This document shows, one piece after another, positions 17,738 through 27,142 of a DNA stretch of 64,000 bases. Origin of the DNA: Prevotella sp. OH937_COT-195 (GTDB taxonomy: Bacteria; Bacteroidota; Bacteroidia; Bacteroidales; Bacteroidaceae); NCBI RefSeq assembly GCF_003932845.1, contig NZ_RQZH01000006.1:31495-95494 (forward strand), in the 5' to 3' direction. The notes below the pieces were generated by a model. It was not told the origin of the DNA and did not search any database. It was given only the letters and a program-made list of their open reading frames with translations. How positions within the stretch are numbered: position 1 is the first letter of the stretch; every line of letters begins with the position of its first letter. The translations under genes and the position numbers were made by a program.

Positions 17738-18253
17738 CTATTTTTTTATTTTTTTTTGTAACAATAGTGCATCTTGATATCCGTTGCCTATTGACAGCCA
17801 TTGTCGCAATGTAGCGGTAGTTTCATAACCTTGTGAAATGAACAGACGCAATGATTTTTCGTTTGATGACGGCACTACGGCATACAATTGGAAAATATCC
17901 AGAACTTCGGCAACATATCGGTGCAATTCTGCCAATGTCTCCTTTGCAATTCCTCGTCCGCGCAATGCCGTTTTCATAACTATGCCTACCTCGGCTCTAC
18001 TGTGTCGCGGGTCGAAGTTGAATAAATCGACAATTCCGGCAACGCGTTCCTCTTCAGTATCTATTACGAGTCGCAACTGGCGGTCGGCATATATATCATT
18101 GGTCGTGTTGGCAATGAACTCACGCAATGAATAGCGTGAATACGGTACATTGGTGATTCCCACGTCCCACAGATTGCGGTCGTTCTCTATCAGGTAGAGG
18201 TCTTCCAAGTCTTCCGGTTCAAGTGCCCTGAGAATTATCTTTCCCTGTGTCAT
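17738..18253 (-). CDS. GNAT-family N-acetyltransferase (RimL/SpeG-like)
   Basis: 171 residues with the GNAT fold: N-terminal LRALEPEDLEDLYLIEND, and the acetyl-CoA loop ALRGRGIAKETLAEL near residue 95 (motif R/Q-x-x-G-x-G/A seen as RGRGIA). The acceptor is unknown; family relatives acetylate protein N-termini, polyamines or antibiotics. Its ATG overlaps the glycosyltransferase stop by 4 nt, so it is the last gene of the recR operon. The C-terminus (LLQKKIKK) is encoded by an A-rich run. Confidence 0.85.
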   Translation of the reverse strand: MTQGKIILRALEPEDLEDLYLIENDRNLWDVGITNVPYSRYSLREFIANTTNDIYADRQLRLVIDTEEERVAGIVDLFNFDPRHSRAEVGIVMKTALRGRGIAKETLAELHRYVAEVLDIFQLYAVVPSSNEKSLRLFISQGYETTATLRQWLSIGNGYQDALLLQKKIKK

Positions 18254-19443
18254 GCCAACACTTCTTTAAATGTTATTATTCTGTTATTCCTTATATTGAA
18301 AGTGCCGATAATCAGGTTCTTTGATGGATTTCTGCCAAATATTCTCAAAATATCCTCGTATGAGTAGGCATTTATGTCATAAACTATATATGTAGGGGTG
18401 TCAATGTCGCATATTTCCTTAATTGCATTATGTCCCTCCGGCATACTGTTGCAGTCTGCAGTAAAATATCTCGCCGTAAGACCGAGTTTCTTTGATATAC
18501 GCCTACAGTTTTTGATGGCACAATCTCTGCCAATGAAAACATACCCCGGATAACGCTCGCGTCCTTTGTAAAATCCCAAAGTTTTGCGCAGTCTGCCCCA
18601 TGCCAATGCAATCGCAGCCATAGACGCTTTGAATATAATAGCCGTCCTAATGGGAATGCTGAAAAATATCGTCATGTTACCGTAATGCTTACGGAAGAAT
18701 ATGAACATGGCTTCATAGAACACATGGACATATCTAAAACTACTTTTCTGCGTACTTTCTCCCTTATAATGTAATATGTCGACAGGATAGTACCAATTTT
18801 TAAAGCCTGCTTTCAACAATCTGCAACTAAGATCTATATCTTCGCCATACATAAAGAAATCCTCGTCAAGCAGTCCTACTTTGTCAAGAACTGTTCGGCG
18901 CAGCATACAGAATGCCCCGCTTACCACTTCTATTTCTACCGGTTTGTCCCATGACAAATAACTCATATAATATTTCCCATATCTGTGACTATTGGGGAAA
19001 CGCTTGCACAAACCAATCATCTTATAGAATGCGGTCATGGGTGTAGGCAGTCCGCGACGGCTTTCCATTGCGGCATTGCCATAACTATCCAGCATTCGCA
19101 CACCGAGTGCCCCGGCATCCGGATGTCCATCCATAAACGCGAGGCATTCCTCTATTACCTTTTCTCCCACCAAAGTGTCAGGATTAAGCAATAGCACATA
19201 CTCGCTGTCTGTCTGTCTTATGGCTATATTGTTTGCCCGTGCAAATCCGAGATTGTGGTTGCTTTCCACAAGATTTACTTCCGGGAAATAGCGATGTATA
19301 TTATTTACGGTGTCGTCTTTCGAGTGATTGTCAACAACATACACCTCGGCATCTATGTCCCGCAACGCTCTCCGCAGGCTGCCAAGACATTGCTCAAGAT
19401 AATATCTTACGTTATAACTTACTATTACTACCGTTAATTTCAT
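18250..19443 (-). CDS. Family 2 glycosyltransferase with an extra C-terminal domain
   Basis: 397 residues from ATG 19443, which overlaps the upstream stop (ATGA). Residues 1-280 are a GT-A rhamnosyltransferase-like domain: VVIVSYNVRYYLEQCL, VVDNHSKDDT, ESNHNLGFARANN, LLNPDTLV (the DxD-type site) and GEDIDLSCRLLKAG. A hydrophobic segment near 275-295 may attach it to the membrane. Residues 300-397 form a separate Rossmann-like region (YVFIGRDCAIKNC, YIVYDINAYSYEDIL) not part of the GT fold. It likely builds cell-surface glycan; donor and acceptor unknown. A further upstream extension in this frame has no family support. Confidence 0.85.
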   Translation of the reverse strand: MKLTVVIVSYNVRYYLEQCLGSLRRALRDIDAEVYVVDNHSKDDTVNNIHRYFPEVNLVESNHNLGFARANNIAIRQTDSEYVLLLNPDTLVGEKVIEECLAFMDGHPDAGALGVRMLDSYGNAAMESRRGLPTPMTAFYKMIGLCKRFPNSHRYGKYYMSYLSWDKPVEIEVVSGAFCMLRRTVLDKVGLLDEDFFMYGEDIDLSCRLLKAGFKNWYYPVDILHYKGESTQKSSFRYVHVFYEAMFIFFRKHYGNMTIFFSIPIRTAIIFKASMAAIALAWGRLRKTLGFYKGRERYPGYVFIGRDCAIKNCRRISKKLGLTARYFTADCNSMPEGHNAIKEICDIDTPTYIVYDINAYSYEDILRIFGRNPSKNLIIGTFNIRNNRIITFKEVLA

Positions 19444-19844
19444 TCTTCTATTGATGTTTCTCTCTTTACCCGCGCCCCCGAAGGATAAATGAATATCATG
19501 GATATTAGCAATATTACAGCCATGTACCCGAATGCTACATTCATATATATATAGTATAATAAAGTATTGGCAATTAGCAACAAAGCCAACATGAGCAGAC
19601 GCACAAACGCCCAACGGATATAGTGCCCTGCTTTTATATCATCACGCACCATTTTAAAACGAAACATTCGTACGGCAAGCGGGATTATGCAAACGGTAAG
19701 CAATTCTAACAATGAAACCACGACGAATTGTATTTCCACATCGTCTGCAAGCACTCCCGGCATCAATGTGGCTGTCTCGAAAAGTACGACCGTCAGCAAC
19801 GAAACGACAATGGACAGCCAATATATTGTTTTTATCATATTCAT
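19440..19844 (-). CDS. Small four-helix membrane protein of unknown function
   Basis: 134 residues with four predicted transmembrane helices (about 5-27, 40-60, 75-95, 100-120) and a basic C-terminus ([13 protein letters not shown]). No motif I recognise. Overlaps recR upstream and the glycosyltransferase downstream by 4 nt each, so expression is coupled to both. Confidence 0.75.
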   Translation of the reverse strand: MNMIKTIYWLSIVVSLLTVVLFETATLMPGVLADDVEIQFVVVSLLELLTVCIIPLAVRMFRFKMVRDDIKAGHYIRWAFVRLLMLALLLIANTLLYYIYMNVAFGYMAVILLISMIFIYPSGARVKRETSIEE

Positions 19845-20461
19845 TTTATACTCCCCTCATAAGGAACTCTGTTGATGATACTGCGTCCCAAGGTTACCTC
19901 GTCAGTATATTCGAGTTCGTTTCCAACACTGATTCCCCTCGCTATTACAGTCTGTCGGACATCATAATCAGCAAGTTTTCGGAATATGTAAAAAGCAGTA
20001 GTGTCGCCTTCCATTGTACTGCCGAGTGCCATTATAACCTCAGACGCAGAACCTTCCGCCACCCGTTTTACGAGCGAATCCACCTCAATGTCGCTTGGTC
20101 CGATACCGTCTATGGGAGATATTATACCTCCGAGTACATGGTACAATCCACGATACAGTTGTGTATTCTCTATGGCCATAACGTCTTGTATATTCTCCAC
20201 GACACAGATTGTCGTAGCATCACGATGTTGGTCGGAGCATATCGGACATACATCGGTATCACTGATGTTGTGGCACACTTTGCAATGACGCACCTCGTGC
20301 TTTAGTCGACTGAGTGCAGTGGCAAGGTCGTCAACCGCCGTGTCTTCCTGTCTAAGCAGGTGCAACACGAGTCTCAATGCCGTTTTACGACCTATGCCGG
20401 GCAGTTTTGACATTTCTCCAACCGCTTTTTCGAGCAGTAAAGATGGGTATTGCTGGGTCAT
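19841..20461 (-). CDS. recR: Recombination protein RecR
   Basis: 206-residue RecFOR-pathway protein that helps load RecA at gaps. Helix-hairpin-helix near the N-terminus ([17 protein letters not shown]), the four-Cys zinc finger [16 protein letters not shown] (about 76-91), then a Toprim domain ([32 protein letters not shown]). Full length. First gene of an operon with three following genes joined by ATGA overlaps. Confidence 0.97.
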   Translation of the reverse strand: MTQQYPSLLLEKAVGEMSKLPGIGRKTALRLVLHLLRQEDTAVDDLATALSRLKHEVRHCKVCHNISDTDVCPICSDQHRDATTICVVENIQDVMAIENTQLYRGLYHVLGGIISPIDGIGPSDIEVDSLVKRVAEGSASEVIMALGSTMEGDTTAFYIFRKLADYDVRQTVIARGISVGNELEYTDEVTLGRSIINRVPYEGSIK

Positions 20462-20479
20462 TGTTTCATTTTTTCAGGT

Positions 20480-20511
20480 GCAAAGTTAGTTTAAAATAAG
20501 CGTAATGCAAA
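20480..20511 (-). promoter_or_regulatory. recR operon promoter (TTTG-N19-TAACTTTG)
   Basis: Minus strand TTTG (20511-20508), 19 nt, TAACTTTGC (20488-20480), 18 nt upstream of the recR ATG. Exact consensus. Confidence 0.8.
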
Positions 20512-20530
20512 AAGATTGTAATATTTTTCG

Positions 20531-20539
20531 TACCTTTGC
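20531..20539 (+). promoter_or_regulatory. engB -7 box
   Basis: TACCTTTGC; the predicted transcription start near 20546 lies only about 5 nt before ATG 20551. No good -33 match. Confidence 0.55.
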
Positions 20540-20550
20540 GGCAAAAAGGA

Positions 20551-21156
20551 ATGAAAATAAACAAATCGGAATTCAGCATAAGCAGTGCAACGGTAAATCA
20601 ATGCCCGAACGAAAACAAGCCGGAATACGCTTTCATCGGGCGCAGCAACGTGGGCAAATCAAGTCTTATAAACATGTTATGCAACCACAAGGGGTTGGCA
20701 AAAACATCGGCGACACCCGGCAAAACACTGCTCATAAACCATTTCATAATAAACAACGAGTGGTACATTGTAGATCTTCCGGGCTACGGATATGCCAAAA
20801 GATCTAAGACACAACGTAACAAATTAGAGCAGATGATTTCGTCATATATGCTGCAGAGGAAACAACTTACCAATGTATTCGTACTCATTGACATAAGGCA
20901 TGAACCGCAGAAAATTGACCGCGAGTTCATAGATTGGCTCGGACAAAGTCAAATTCCTTTTGCCATCGTATTCACGAAAGGCGACAAAATTGCTCCGTCA
21001 AAGATTAAGCAGCAGGCACAAGCATACATGTCGAAACTTGAAGACACATGGGAAATACTGCCACCTTATTTTATATCAAGCGCGGAAAAGGCATACGGGC
21101 GTGAAGAAATACTCGACTATATTGAGAGTATAAACAAGGAGGTCAAGAAAGACTAA
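20551..21156 (+). CDS. engB: Ribosome biogenesis GTP-binding protein EngB (YsxC/YihA)
   Basis: 201-residue TRAFAC GTPase for 50S assembly. G1 [10 protein letters not shown] (about 30-39), G2 region SATPGKT, G3 [12 protein letters not shown]4 TKGD and G5 SSAEKAYG are all present. A TTG at 20536 could lengthen the frame but lies inside the -7 box, so ATG 20551 is the start. The ABC-F gene follows after 44 nt. Confidence 0.95.
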   Translation: MKINKSEFSISSATVNQCPNENKPEYAFIGRSNVGKSSLINMLCNHKGLAKTSATPGKTLLINHFIINNEWYIVDLPGYGYAKRSKTQRNKLEQMISSYMLQRKQLTNVFVLIDIRHEPQKIDREFIDWLGQSQIPFAIVFTKGDKIAPSKIKQQAQAYMSKLEDTWEILPPYFISSAEKAYGREEILDYIESINKEVKKD

Positions 21157-21200
21157 AAGGAACAAACAGATTGTAAATCACATAAAATAAACATCAAAAA

Positions 21201-23006
21201 TTGGCTGTAATACCCTATCTCGACATTCAGAACCTCTCAAAGTCTTTCGGTGAACTGGTGCTTTTCGAAAACATAAACATGAGTATCGCCGAGGGGCAAC
21301 GCGTTGGTCTGATAGCAAAAAACGGCACGGGTAAAAGTACGTTGCTGTCAATAATAAACGGTAACGAAAGATATGAAAGCGGAGAGATAATCTTCCGTAG
21401 AGACTTGCGAGTAGGTTATCTCGACCAGTCGCCGCATTTCGACCCAAACGAGAGTGTGCTTGACGCATGTTTCAACCATAAAGGCGAAGAAGAGAGCGTT
21501 TTGAAAGCAAAGCAAATCCTTACACAACTTAAGATAAGGAACCTCGATCAACCTATGCACGAACTAAGCGGAGGACAACAGAAACGGGTGGCACTTGCCA
21601 ATGTTCTTATAACAGAACCAGACTTGTTGATTCTCGACGAACCGACAAACCACCTTGACCTCGAAATGATAGAATGGCTCGAGGGATTCCTGAACAGAGG
21701 AAACAAAACGCTGCTAATGGTTACACACGACAGGTTTTTCCTTGATCGCGTATGCAACATAATAATGGAACTCGATGACAATACGATATATACATATCGC
21801 GGAAACTACAGTTATTATCTCGAAAAGAGACAAGAGCGTATAGACAACAAACGTTCTGAGATAGCACGAGCAAACAACTTGTACCGACGCGAACTTGAAT
21901 GGATGCGCCGCCAACCGCAAGCACGCGGACACAAGGCACGCTATCGCGAGGAAGCATTTACCGATTTGGAGAGGATTGCCAAACAACGTATTGAAGACAG
22001 ACAGATGCGGCTACGACGCTCAAATGTGTATATAGGAAGTAAAGTTTTTGAATGCCAATATGTATCTAAATCATTCAATGCAGACACATCATCGCCAATA
22101 ACAATACTAAAAGATTTCTATTACAATTTTGCACGTTTCGAAAAAATGGGCATCGTCGGTAATAACGGCACAGGCAAAAGTACATTCATAAAACTATTAT
22201 TGGGTACGGAGAAAGCAGATAGCGGACGGTTCGACATCGGAGACACCGTGCGTTTTGGATATTTCTCACAAGAAGGACTGCGATTCAACGAACAACAGAA
22301 AGTGATTGACATCGTAACCGACGTTGCCGAATATATCGACCTCGGAAGCGGAAGGCATCTCACCGCATCACAATTTTTGCAGCATTTCCTTTTCACCCCG
22401 GAACAACAACACAACTATGTATATAAACTCTCCGGAGGAGAGAAAAGAAAACTGTACCTATGCACGGTACTTATGCGTAATCCGAATTTCCTCATACTTG
22501 ACGAACCGACAAACGACCTTGACATTCAGACACTGCAAATTCTCGAGGAATATCTGCAAGATTTTCCGGGATGTGTAATCGTAGTAAGCCACGATAGGTA
22601 TTTTATGGATAAAGTGGTTGACCATCTGCTCGTATTCAAAGGTAACGGAGAAATAAAAGATTTCCCCGGGAACTACACTCAATACCGACAATGGGCGGCA
22701 ATGCAAAGCAAAGAAGAAGAGACAAAAAGAACAACAAAAAAGATAAACAACGGACAAAAACAAAATGACACGGCAAAGCAAAACAACAAACCGAGACGAC
22801 TATCATACAAGGAACAACGGGAAATGCAACAATTAGAAAAAGAAATTGAAGCACTCGAAACTGAACAAAAAAAACTGGAAGAAGAACTTTGCAGCGGAAC
22901 ATTAAACATAGAAGATCTCACAACAAAAAGCATACGACTGCCTAAACTGAAAGAAGAACTTGACGAGAAAAGCCTGAGATGGTTGGAACTTGCCGAGAAG
23001 ATATGA
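21201..23006 (+). CDS. ABC-F family ATPase (Uup-like), TTG start
   Basis: 601 residues, two ABC domains and no membrane segment, hence an ABC-F translation factor acting on ribosomes. Walker A GLIAKNGTGKST (about 36) and GIVGNNGTGKST (about 320); signatures LSGGQQKRVAL and LSGGEKRKLYL; Walker B LLILDEPTNHLD and FLILDEPTNDLD; an Arg-rich linker (RREAFTDLERIAKQR-like region about 250). A Lys/Glu-rich coiled coil of about 90 residues ends the protein, as in Uup. The start must be TTG 21201: the upstream frame meets a stop at 21183 with no ATG or GTG, and MAVIPYLDIQNLSKSFG matches the family N-terminus. Probably cotranscribed with engB. Confidence 0.9.
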   Translation: MAVIPYLDIQNLSKSFGELVLFENINMSIAEGQRVGLIAKNGTGKSTLLSIINGNERYESGEIIFRRDLRVGYLDQSPHFDPNESVLDACFNHKGEEESVLKAKQILTQLKIRNLDQPMHELSGGQQKRVALANVLITEPDLLILDEPTNHLDLEMIEWLEGFLNRGNKTLLMVTHDRFFLDRVCNIIMELDDNTIYTYRGNYSYYLEKRQERIDNKRSEIARANNLYRRELEWMRRQPQARGHKARYREEAFTDLERIAKQRIEDRQMRLRRSNVYIGSKVFECQYVSKSFNADTSSPITILKDFYYNFARFEKMGIVGNNGTGKSTFIKLLLGTEKADSGRFDIGDTVRFGYFSQEGLRFNEQQKVIDIVTDVAEYIDLGSGRHLTASQFLQHFLFTPEQQHNYVYKLSGGEKRKLYLCTVLMRNPNFLILDEPTNDLDIQTLQILEEYLQDFPGCVIVVSHDRYFMDKVVDHLLVFKGNGEIKDFPGNYTQYRQWAAMQSKEEETKRTTKKINNGQKQNDTAKQNNKPRRLSYKEQREMQQLEKEIEALETEQKKLEEELCSGTLNIEDLTTKSIRLPKLKEELDEKSLRWLELAEKI

Positions 23007-23290
23007 GAAAAGGAATATAAAGTACTAAATTTGTAACATAAATTGATGATACCAAAAAAATATGTTTAATAAAAATATACTTACAGCACATGGGTTTAAA
23101 AAGAAAACAATAAAAAAAACGCAAGTTCGGTATAGAGTGACATTTCGATATTTCTTTAAATGCTTTATTACAAGTATATTAATACCTCTGCAAAAGTAAT
23201 TCCGCATAGTACCATCTGCATATATTTTTTTATTGACATACATTCTTTTACGAGTTGATCACAAGAACGTTTGTCATTCGATGAAAACTA

Positions 23291-23356
23291 TTTGGCAATT
23301 TAGCCGAAATTGGTGAGTAAAACCGCCGAAATTGGTAAGTAATTTCGGCGATATTG
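23291..23356. repeat. Palindromic intergenic repeat, copy 2
   Basis: Perfect hairpin CGCCGAAATT (23324-23333), loop GGTAAGT, AATTTCGGCG (23341-23350). A further unit TAGCCGAAATTGGTGAGTAA at 23301-23320 precedes it, and the copy ends GATATTG as copy 1 does. Confidence 0.8.
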
Positions 23357-23811
23357 CATTACGATTAAGCACAAATGAGATATCGGTTCGGGGTAAAAAA
23401 TGGTGCAAACAGTTAGAGAATTCTGTAAAATTAGTCACTTATAAAGAGATCTTGTATTACTCTTTACAACTTTATTTCATATTTATCTTGTTCTGACAAA
23501 ACAACCGATCAATATCTTTTTTTAAGTCTTTGAGCATCAAAATTATGAAACGTCTATCATAATTCACTATTCTTAAATGTATAAGTGCTTATAAAATAAA
23601 AGCTTAACATGATTCATTTTACCTAACTTACGTTAAAAAAGAAGATGAATTATATTTGCCGGACATTCGTCTTCTGTTAAAAATAACTAAACAGCCACTT
23701 GTTAAACAAACAAAACAAAGACAAAACATGATTTTATAAAAAAAAGAAGTAACTTTGCAGCGTTTTAATAAACATTCTCGTTGTTTCCATTCGTGAAACA
23801 ACAAACAATCT

Positions 23812-23820
23812 TAACTTTGC
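23812..23820 (+). promoter_or_regulatory. Proximal rho -7 box
   Basis: TAACTTTGC 15 nt before ATG 23836; another identical box at 23750-23758. Neither has a good -33 at 19-nt spacing, so which is used cannot be decided by eye. Confidence 0.5.
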
Positions 23821-23835
23821 ATATTTAAATTACGT

Positions 23836-25818
23836 ATGTACACAATAGACGAATTATCATCTAAAGATATTTCCGAACTGGGAAATATTGCGAAAGAAAT
23901 TGAAGCTGACGTGCAAGAAGGAGCAGATCAGCAAGGTCTTATCTATGCCATTCTGGACAAACAGGCTGTGCTCGAGAGCGAGAAAAATCTGCTTGGAGCA
24001 AAACGTCGTAGGACAAGGATACAGAAAAAAGACACAGACAGAGTATATTCTGTAAACGGAAAAGAAGGAGAAAACTTTGATACAAAAAAACAGAAACCTG
24101 CCGAACAACAACAACTTTTCAAAGATATATTGGAAACTGATGCACCGATTGCTGAAGACAATTCAATAGAGGAAGTGGCGGAAGAACAAGTAAAGACACC
24201 GGCAAAGAAAAGGGGAAGAAAGTCGAAAGCCGAAATTGCTGCCGAAGAAGTCAGGAAAGCCATTGAAGAAAACAAAGAACAAGAAGAGGAGGTTTCTGAA
24301 ATAAACGAAGAAACTGTCGTGGAACAAAAGATTGACACAGAACAAATTCTTGAAAACGAAGAAGAATTTATTCCTGAAGAACGTTTTGAAACAGAAATTT
24401 CAGAAGGGCAAGACAACGAGGAAAATAATCTTATTCAACAACTACAGGCAAAAGTAAATGCACACAACGAGGCTGAAGAAATAAAACCTGTCGGATTGGA
24501 AGATAGTGTGTGGGAAGGAGATCCGGGGGATGGAACGGATTTCATAATATCCATAGACCTGCCAATAGAAGACCATGCCGCAATGCCTATCTACGACATG
24601 CTTGACAATCCTACGACACCGTTGATGCAACCATTGCAACCCATACAACAGTTCATGCCTTTAAATAATGATGAAACAGAAATTGAAGACTTTGATTTCT
24701 CTGACATAATAAATGCAAACGGAGTACTTGAGATTATGCCTGATGGATACGGTTTTATACGTTCGAGCGACTACAATTATCTTTCATCTCCCGATGATGT
24801 ATATGTATCGGCAGCACAAGTAAAACGTTACGGACTTAAAACCGGAGACGTACTTCAATGCAATGTACGACCGCCGCGTGAAGGAGAGAAATATTTCCCA
24901 CTTACGAGCATCGATAAAATAAATGGCAGGGAACCTTCCGAAGTACGCGACCGCGTATCATTCGAACATCTCACACCACTATTCCCCGATGAGAAATATA
25001 ACCTGTGCGGTAATCCCAAAACAACAAATCTTAGTACAAGAGTGGTAGATTTGTTTGCGCCCATAGGAAAAGGACAACGCGCATTGATAGTCGCACAGCC
25101 AAAGACAGGTAAGACTATACTGATGAAAGACATAGCAAATGCTATAGCAGCCAACCATCCTGAGGCATATCTGATGATGCTTCTCATAGACGAACGTCCC
25201 GAGGAAGTCACGGACATGGCAAGAACCGTAAATGCAGAAGTTATTGCATCTACATTCGACGAGCCGGCAGAACGCCATGTTAAGATTGCCGGCATTGTGC
25301 TTGAAAAGGCGAAGAGAATGGTTGAATGCGGACACGATGTTGTAATTTTCCTTGATTCCATAACACGTTTGGCACGAGCATATAACACTGTTGCACCGGC
25401 AAGTGGAAAAGTACTAACCGGTGGTGTCGATGCAAATGCGCTGCAAAAACCGAAACGTTTCTTCGGTGCGGCACGCAACATAGAGGGTGGAGGTTCTCTT
25501 ACGATTATCGCAACAGCACTCATCGATACCGGCTCGAAAATGGACGAAGTGATATTTGAAGAATTCAAGGGCACCGGAAACATGGAATTGCAACTTGACC
25601 GCTCACTGAGCAACAAGCGCATATTCCCGGCAGTGAACCTTGTGGCATCAAGCACACGTCGCGACGACTTACTGCAAGACAAAACAACCATAGACCGTAT
25701 GTGGATTCTTCGCAAGTATATTGCCGACATGACATCAATGGAAGCAATGGATACCATACACGACCGCATGGAAAGGACTCTGAGCAACGAAGAATTCCTT
25801 CTAACAATGAATTCTTGA
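23836..25818 (+). CDS. rho: Transcription termination factor Rho with long acidic insertion
   Basis: Hexameric RNA helicase that ends transcripts. 660 residues against about 420 in E. coli; the excess is residues 50-290. Layout: Rho_N helices 1-48; a charged, low-complexity region rich in Glu/Gln/Asn with a KKRGRKSK patch (124-131), probably disordered; cold-shock RNA-binding domain from about 295 ([13 protein letters not shown]); ATPase domain with Walker A AQPKTGKT (420-427), Walker [14 protein letters not shown], and [22 protein letters not shown] in the Q-loop region. Large insertions of this kind are known in Bacteroidota Rho and have been tied to phase separation in Bacteroides. Monocistronic, followed by a 31-bp inverted repeat. 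Confidence 0.95.
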   Translation: MYTIDELSSKDISELGNIAKEIEADVQEGADQQGLIYAILDKQAVLESEKNLLGAKRRRTRIQKKDTDRVYSVNGKEGENFDTKKQKPAEQQQLFKDILETDAPIAEDNSIEEVAEEQVKTPAKKRGRKSKAEIAAEEVRKAIEENKEQEEEVSEINEETVVEQKIDTEQILENEEEFIPEERFETEISEGQDNEENNLIQQLQAKVNAHNEAEEIKPVGLEDSVWEGDPGDGTDFIISIDLPIEDHAAMPIYDMLDNPTTPLMQPLQPIQQFMPLNNDETEIEDFDFSDIINANGVLEIMPDGYGFIRSSDYNYLSSPDDVYVSAAQVKRYGLKTGDVLQCNVRPPREGEKYFPLTSIDKINGREPSEVRDRVSFEHLTPLFPDEKYNLCGNPKTTNLSTRVVDLFAPIGKGQRALIVAQPKTGKTILMKDIANAIAANHPEAYLMMLLIDERPEEVTDMARTVNAEVIASTFDEPAERHVKIAGIVLEKAKRMVECGHDVVIFLDSITRLARAYNTVAPASGKVLTGGVDANALQKPKRFFGAARNIEGGGSLTIIATALIDTGSKMDEVIFEEFKGTGNMELQLDRSLSNKRIFPAVNLVASSTRRDDLLQDKTTIDRMWILRKYIADMTSMEAMDTIHDRMERTLSNEEFLLTMNS

Positions 25819-25841
25819 GAAAGTAATATTATATAAAAGAA

Positions 25842-25911
25842 AGAGAGTATAAAAAGAACAGTGTAAAACTACTTATTGTTGTAGTTTTACACTGTTCTTT
25901 TTATACTCTCT
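25842..25911. terminator. Very long perfect hairpin between rho and yitT
   Basis: Two 31-nt arms (25842-25872 and 25881-25911) are exact reverse complements around an 8-nt loop TTATTGTT. It lies 24 nt after the rho stop and between convergent genes, so it probably terminates in both directions; U-rich runs are inside the arms rather than after them. Confidence 0.8.
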
Positions 25912-25989
25912 CGGATTATGATATTATATTCGTTTTATGGAGTCAACCGAAAAGCATTCCGAAGAATCAGATATTTTTCCAAACATACT

Positions 25990-26925
25990 TTATTTGGGAG
26001 AACTATTTTTCAGTTCCTGCATCATTTTCTGATGGTGCTTCTTCAACTTAAATTTATCGAATCCTTTACCATATACCCCCATAACTGCACTTTGTGTAAC
26101 GAAAGCGTTTGGGTCTATCTCGTCAATTATGCGGTACAAAAGCCCTGCTTCCCTTTGTTTTGCGACAACCAACAACAATCTTATATTACTCCCGGTATAA
26201 AATCCATGTGCATCTATTATTGTACATCCGCGGTATGGCGGTTCTGTAGTAATACGTTCGCATATTTCTTCATATTTCTCTGACATTATTAGAAGTTGTA
26301 CCGAGCGTCTTCCGGAGTTTACTACTTGGTCTAACACGAACGCAATTATGATTAGTACGACATATCCGTAAATCACCTGTTCCCAGCTCTGCAACACAAC
26401 GTAACTAAGCGTTACAATGATCATGTCAACCAGCAATATTACGCGCCCGAGCGAGATGTCGCGGTACTTATTAACTATTGCTGCAATAATGTCCGAGCCT
26501 CCGGCACTGCCATTGAACGAAAGACCGAATCCTATGCCCACTCCACAAAACACCGCTCCTATTATACATGCCATGAACGGCTCGTTTGTAAGTATCGTAG
26601 GATTAGGGAAAATCTGACGGGAAATAGTGATAAAAAGAGTTAGAATCATTACTCCGTATATCGTCTTTATACAGAATTTCAGTCCAAGTGATCTCAGTGC
26701 AAACACAAGCAGTATGGCATTTGCCAAAAAGTAAGTGACATAAATCGGTATTTCTGTTCCCCAAAACAGTATTGACGAAAGACCTGCCACTCCACCGGTA
26801 GCAATATTGTTTGGCAGCAGAAATATCGTCCAGCCTATACAATATGACAGCATGCCCACTGCTATCATTATGTAGTCCATAATCTCTCGATACAAAATCG
26901 TCTTCTTGTTTCTTGTTTTCATCAT
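25990..26925 (-). CDS. YitT family membrane protein
   Basis: 311 residues: five to six transmembrane helices in the first 200 residues with NIATGGVAGLSSIL (about 40-53) and FNGSAGGSDIIAAIVNKY (about 146-163), the two glycine-rich repeats of the YitT_membrane domain, then a soluble DUF2179 domain (RGCTIIDAHGFYTG). Transport substrate unknown. The TATA-rich upstream region (26930-27000) has no clear consensus promoter. Confidence 0.88.
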   Translation of the reverse strand: MMKTRNKKTILYREIMDYIMIAVGMLSYCIGWTIFLLPNNIATGGVAGLSSILFWGTEIPIYVTYFLANAILLVFALRSLGLKFCIKTIYGVMILTLFITISRQIFPNPTILTNEPFMACIIGAVFCGVGIGFGLSFNGSAGGSDIIAAIVNKYRDISLGRVILLVDMIIVTLSYVVLQSWEQVIYGYVVLIIIAFVLDQVVNSGRRSVQLLIMSEKYEEICERITTEPPYRGCTIIDAHGFYTGSNIRLLLVVAKQREAGLLYRIIDEIDPNAFVTQSAVMGVYGKGFDKFKLKKHHQKMMQELKNSSPK

Positions 26926-27063
26926 AACGTTAAACTAAATTTAAACATAATGTATATAAATGTATATATAAGTGGTTATATTGAATTTAAACGTGTATTA
27001 TTTTCTCTAAATTATTTTGTTTTATCACGGAATGTTAATACCTACCTATAATTAATAGAAAAA

Positions 27064-27122
27064 GAAAGTGCGGCATTAAAAGTTTCGGAAATTACCGTAA
27101 ACTCTTTTATTGCTGCACTTTC
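27064..27122 (-). terminator. pgk terminator
   Basis: Imperfect long hairpin: GAAAGTGCAGCAATAAAAG against CTTTTAATGCCGCACTTTC (two mismatches), followed on the minus strand by TTTTTCTATTAATT. 20 nt after the pgk stop. Confidence 0.8.
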
Positions 27123-27142
27123 CTTTTTACAGGTTCCTCTTA

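Larger units (their letters stand above)
23007..23835. other. 829-bp intergenic region before rho
   Basis: No gene is supported. It contains a palindromic repeat (23291-23356), a lone minus-strand -7-like box TACTTTTGC at 23190-23198 with no gene behind it, and three plus-strand -7-like boxes upstream of rho: 23651-23659 (TATATTTGC), 23750-23758 and 23812-23820 (both TAACTTTGC). Two hairpins lie among them: GAAGATGAAT/ATTCGTCTTC (23641-23675) and GTTGTTTC/GAAACAAC (23780-23802). Short ORFs here have no coding character. Confidence 0.7.

Noticed and set aside
19444..19614. 57-residue N-terminal extension of the GT2 at 18250
   Set aside because: It overlaps the upstream gene, and the ATGA overlap and GT2 alignment support ATG 19443.
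23025..23243. Short minus-strand ORF in the rho upstream gap
   Set aside because: Low-complexity hydrophobic and aromatic composition typical of A/T-rich non-coding DNA, with no start signal.
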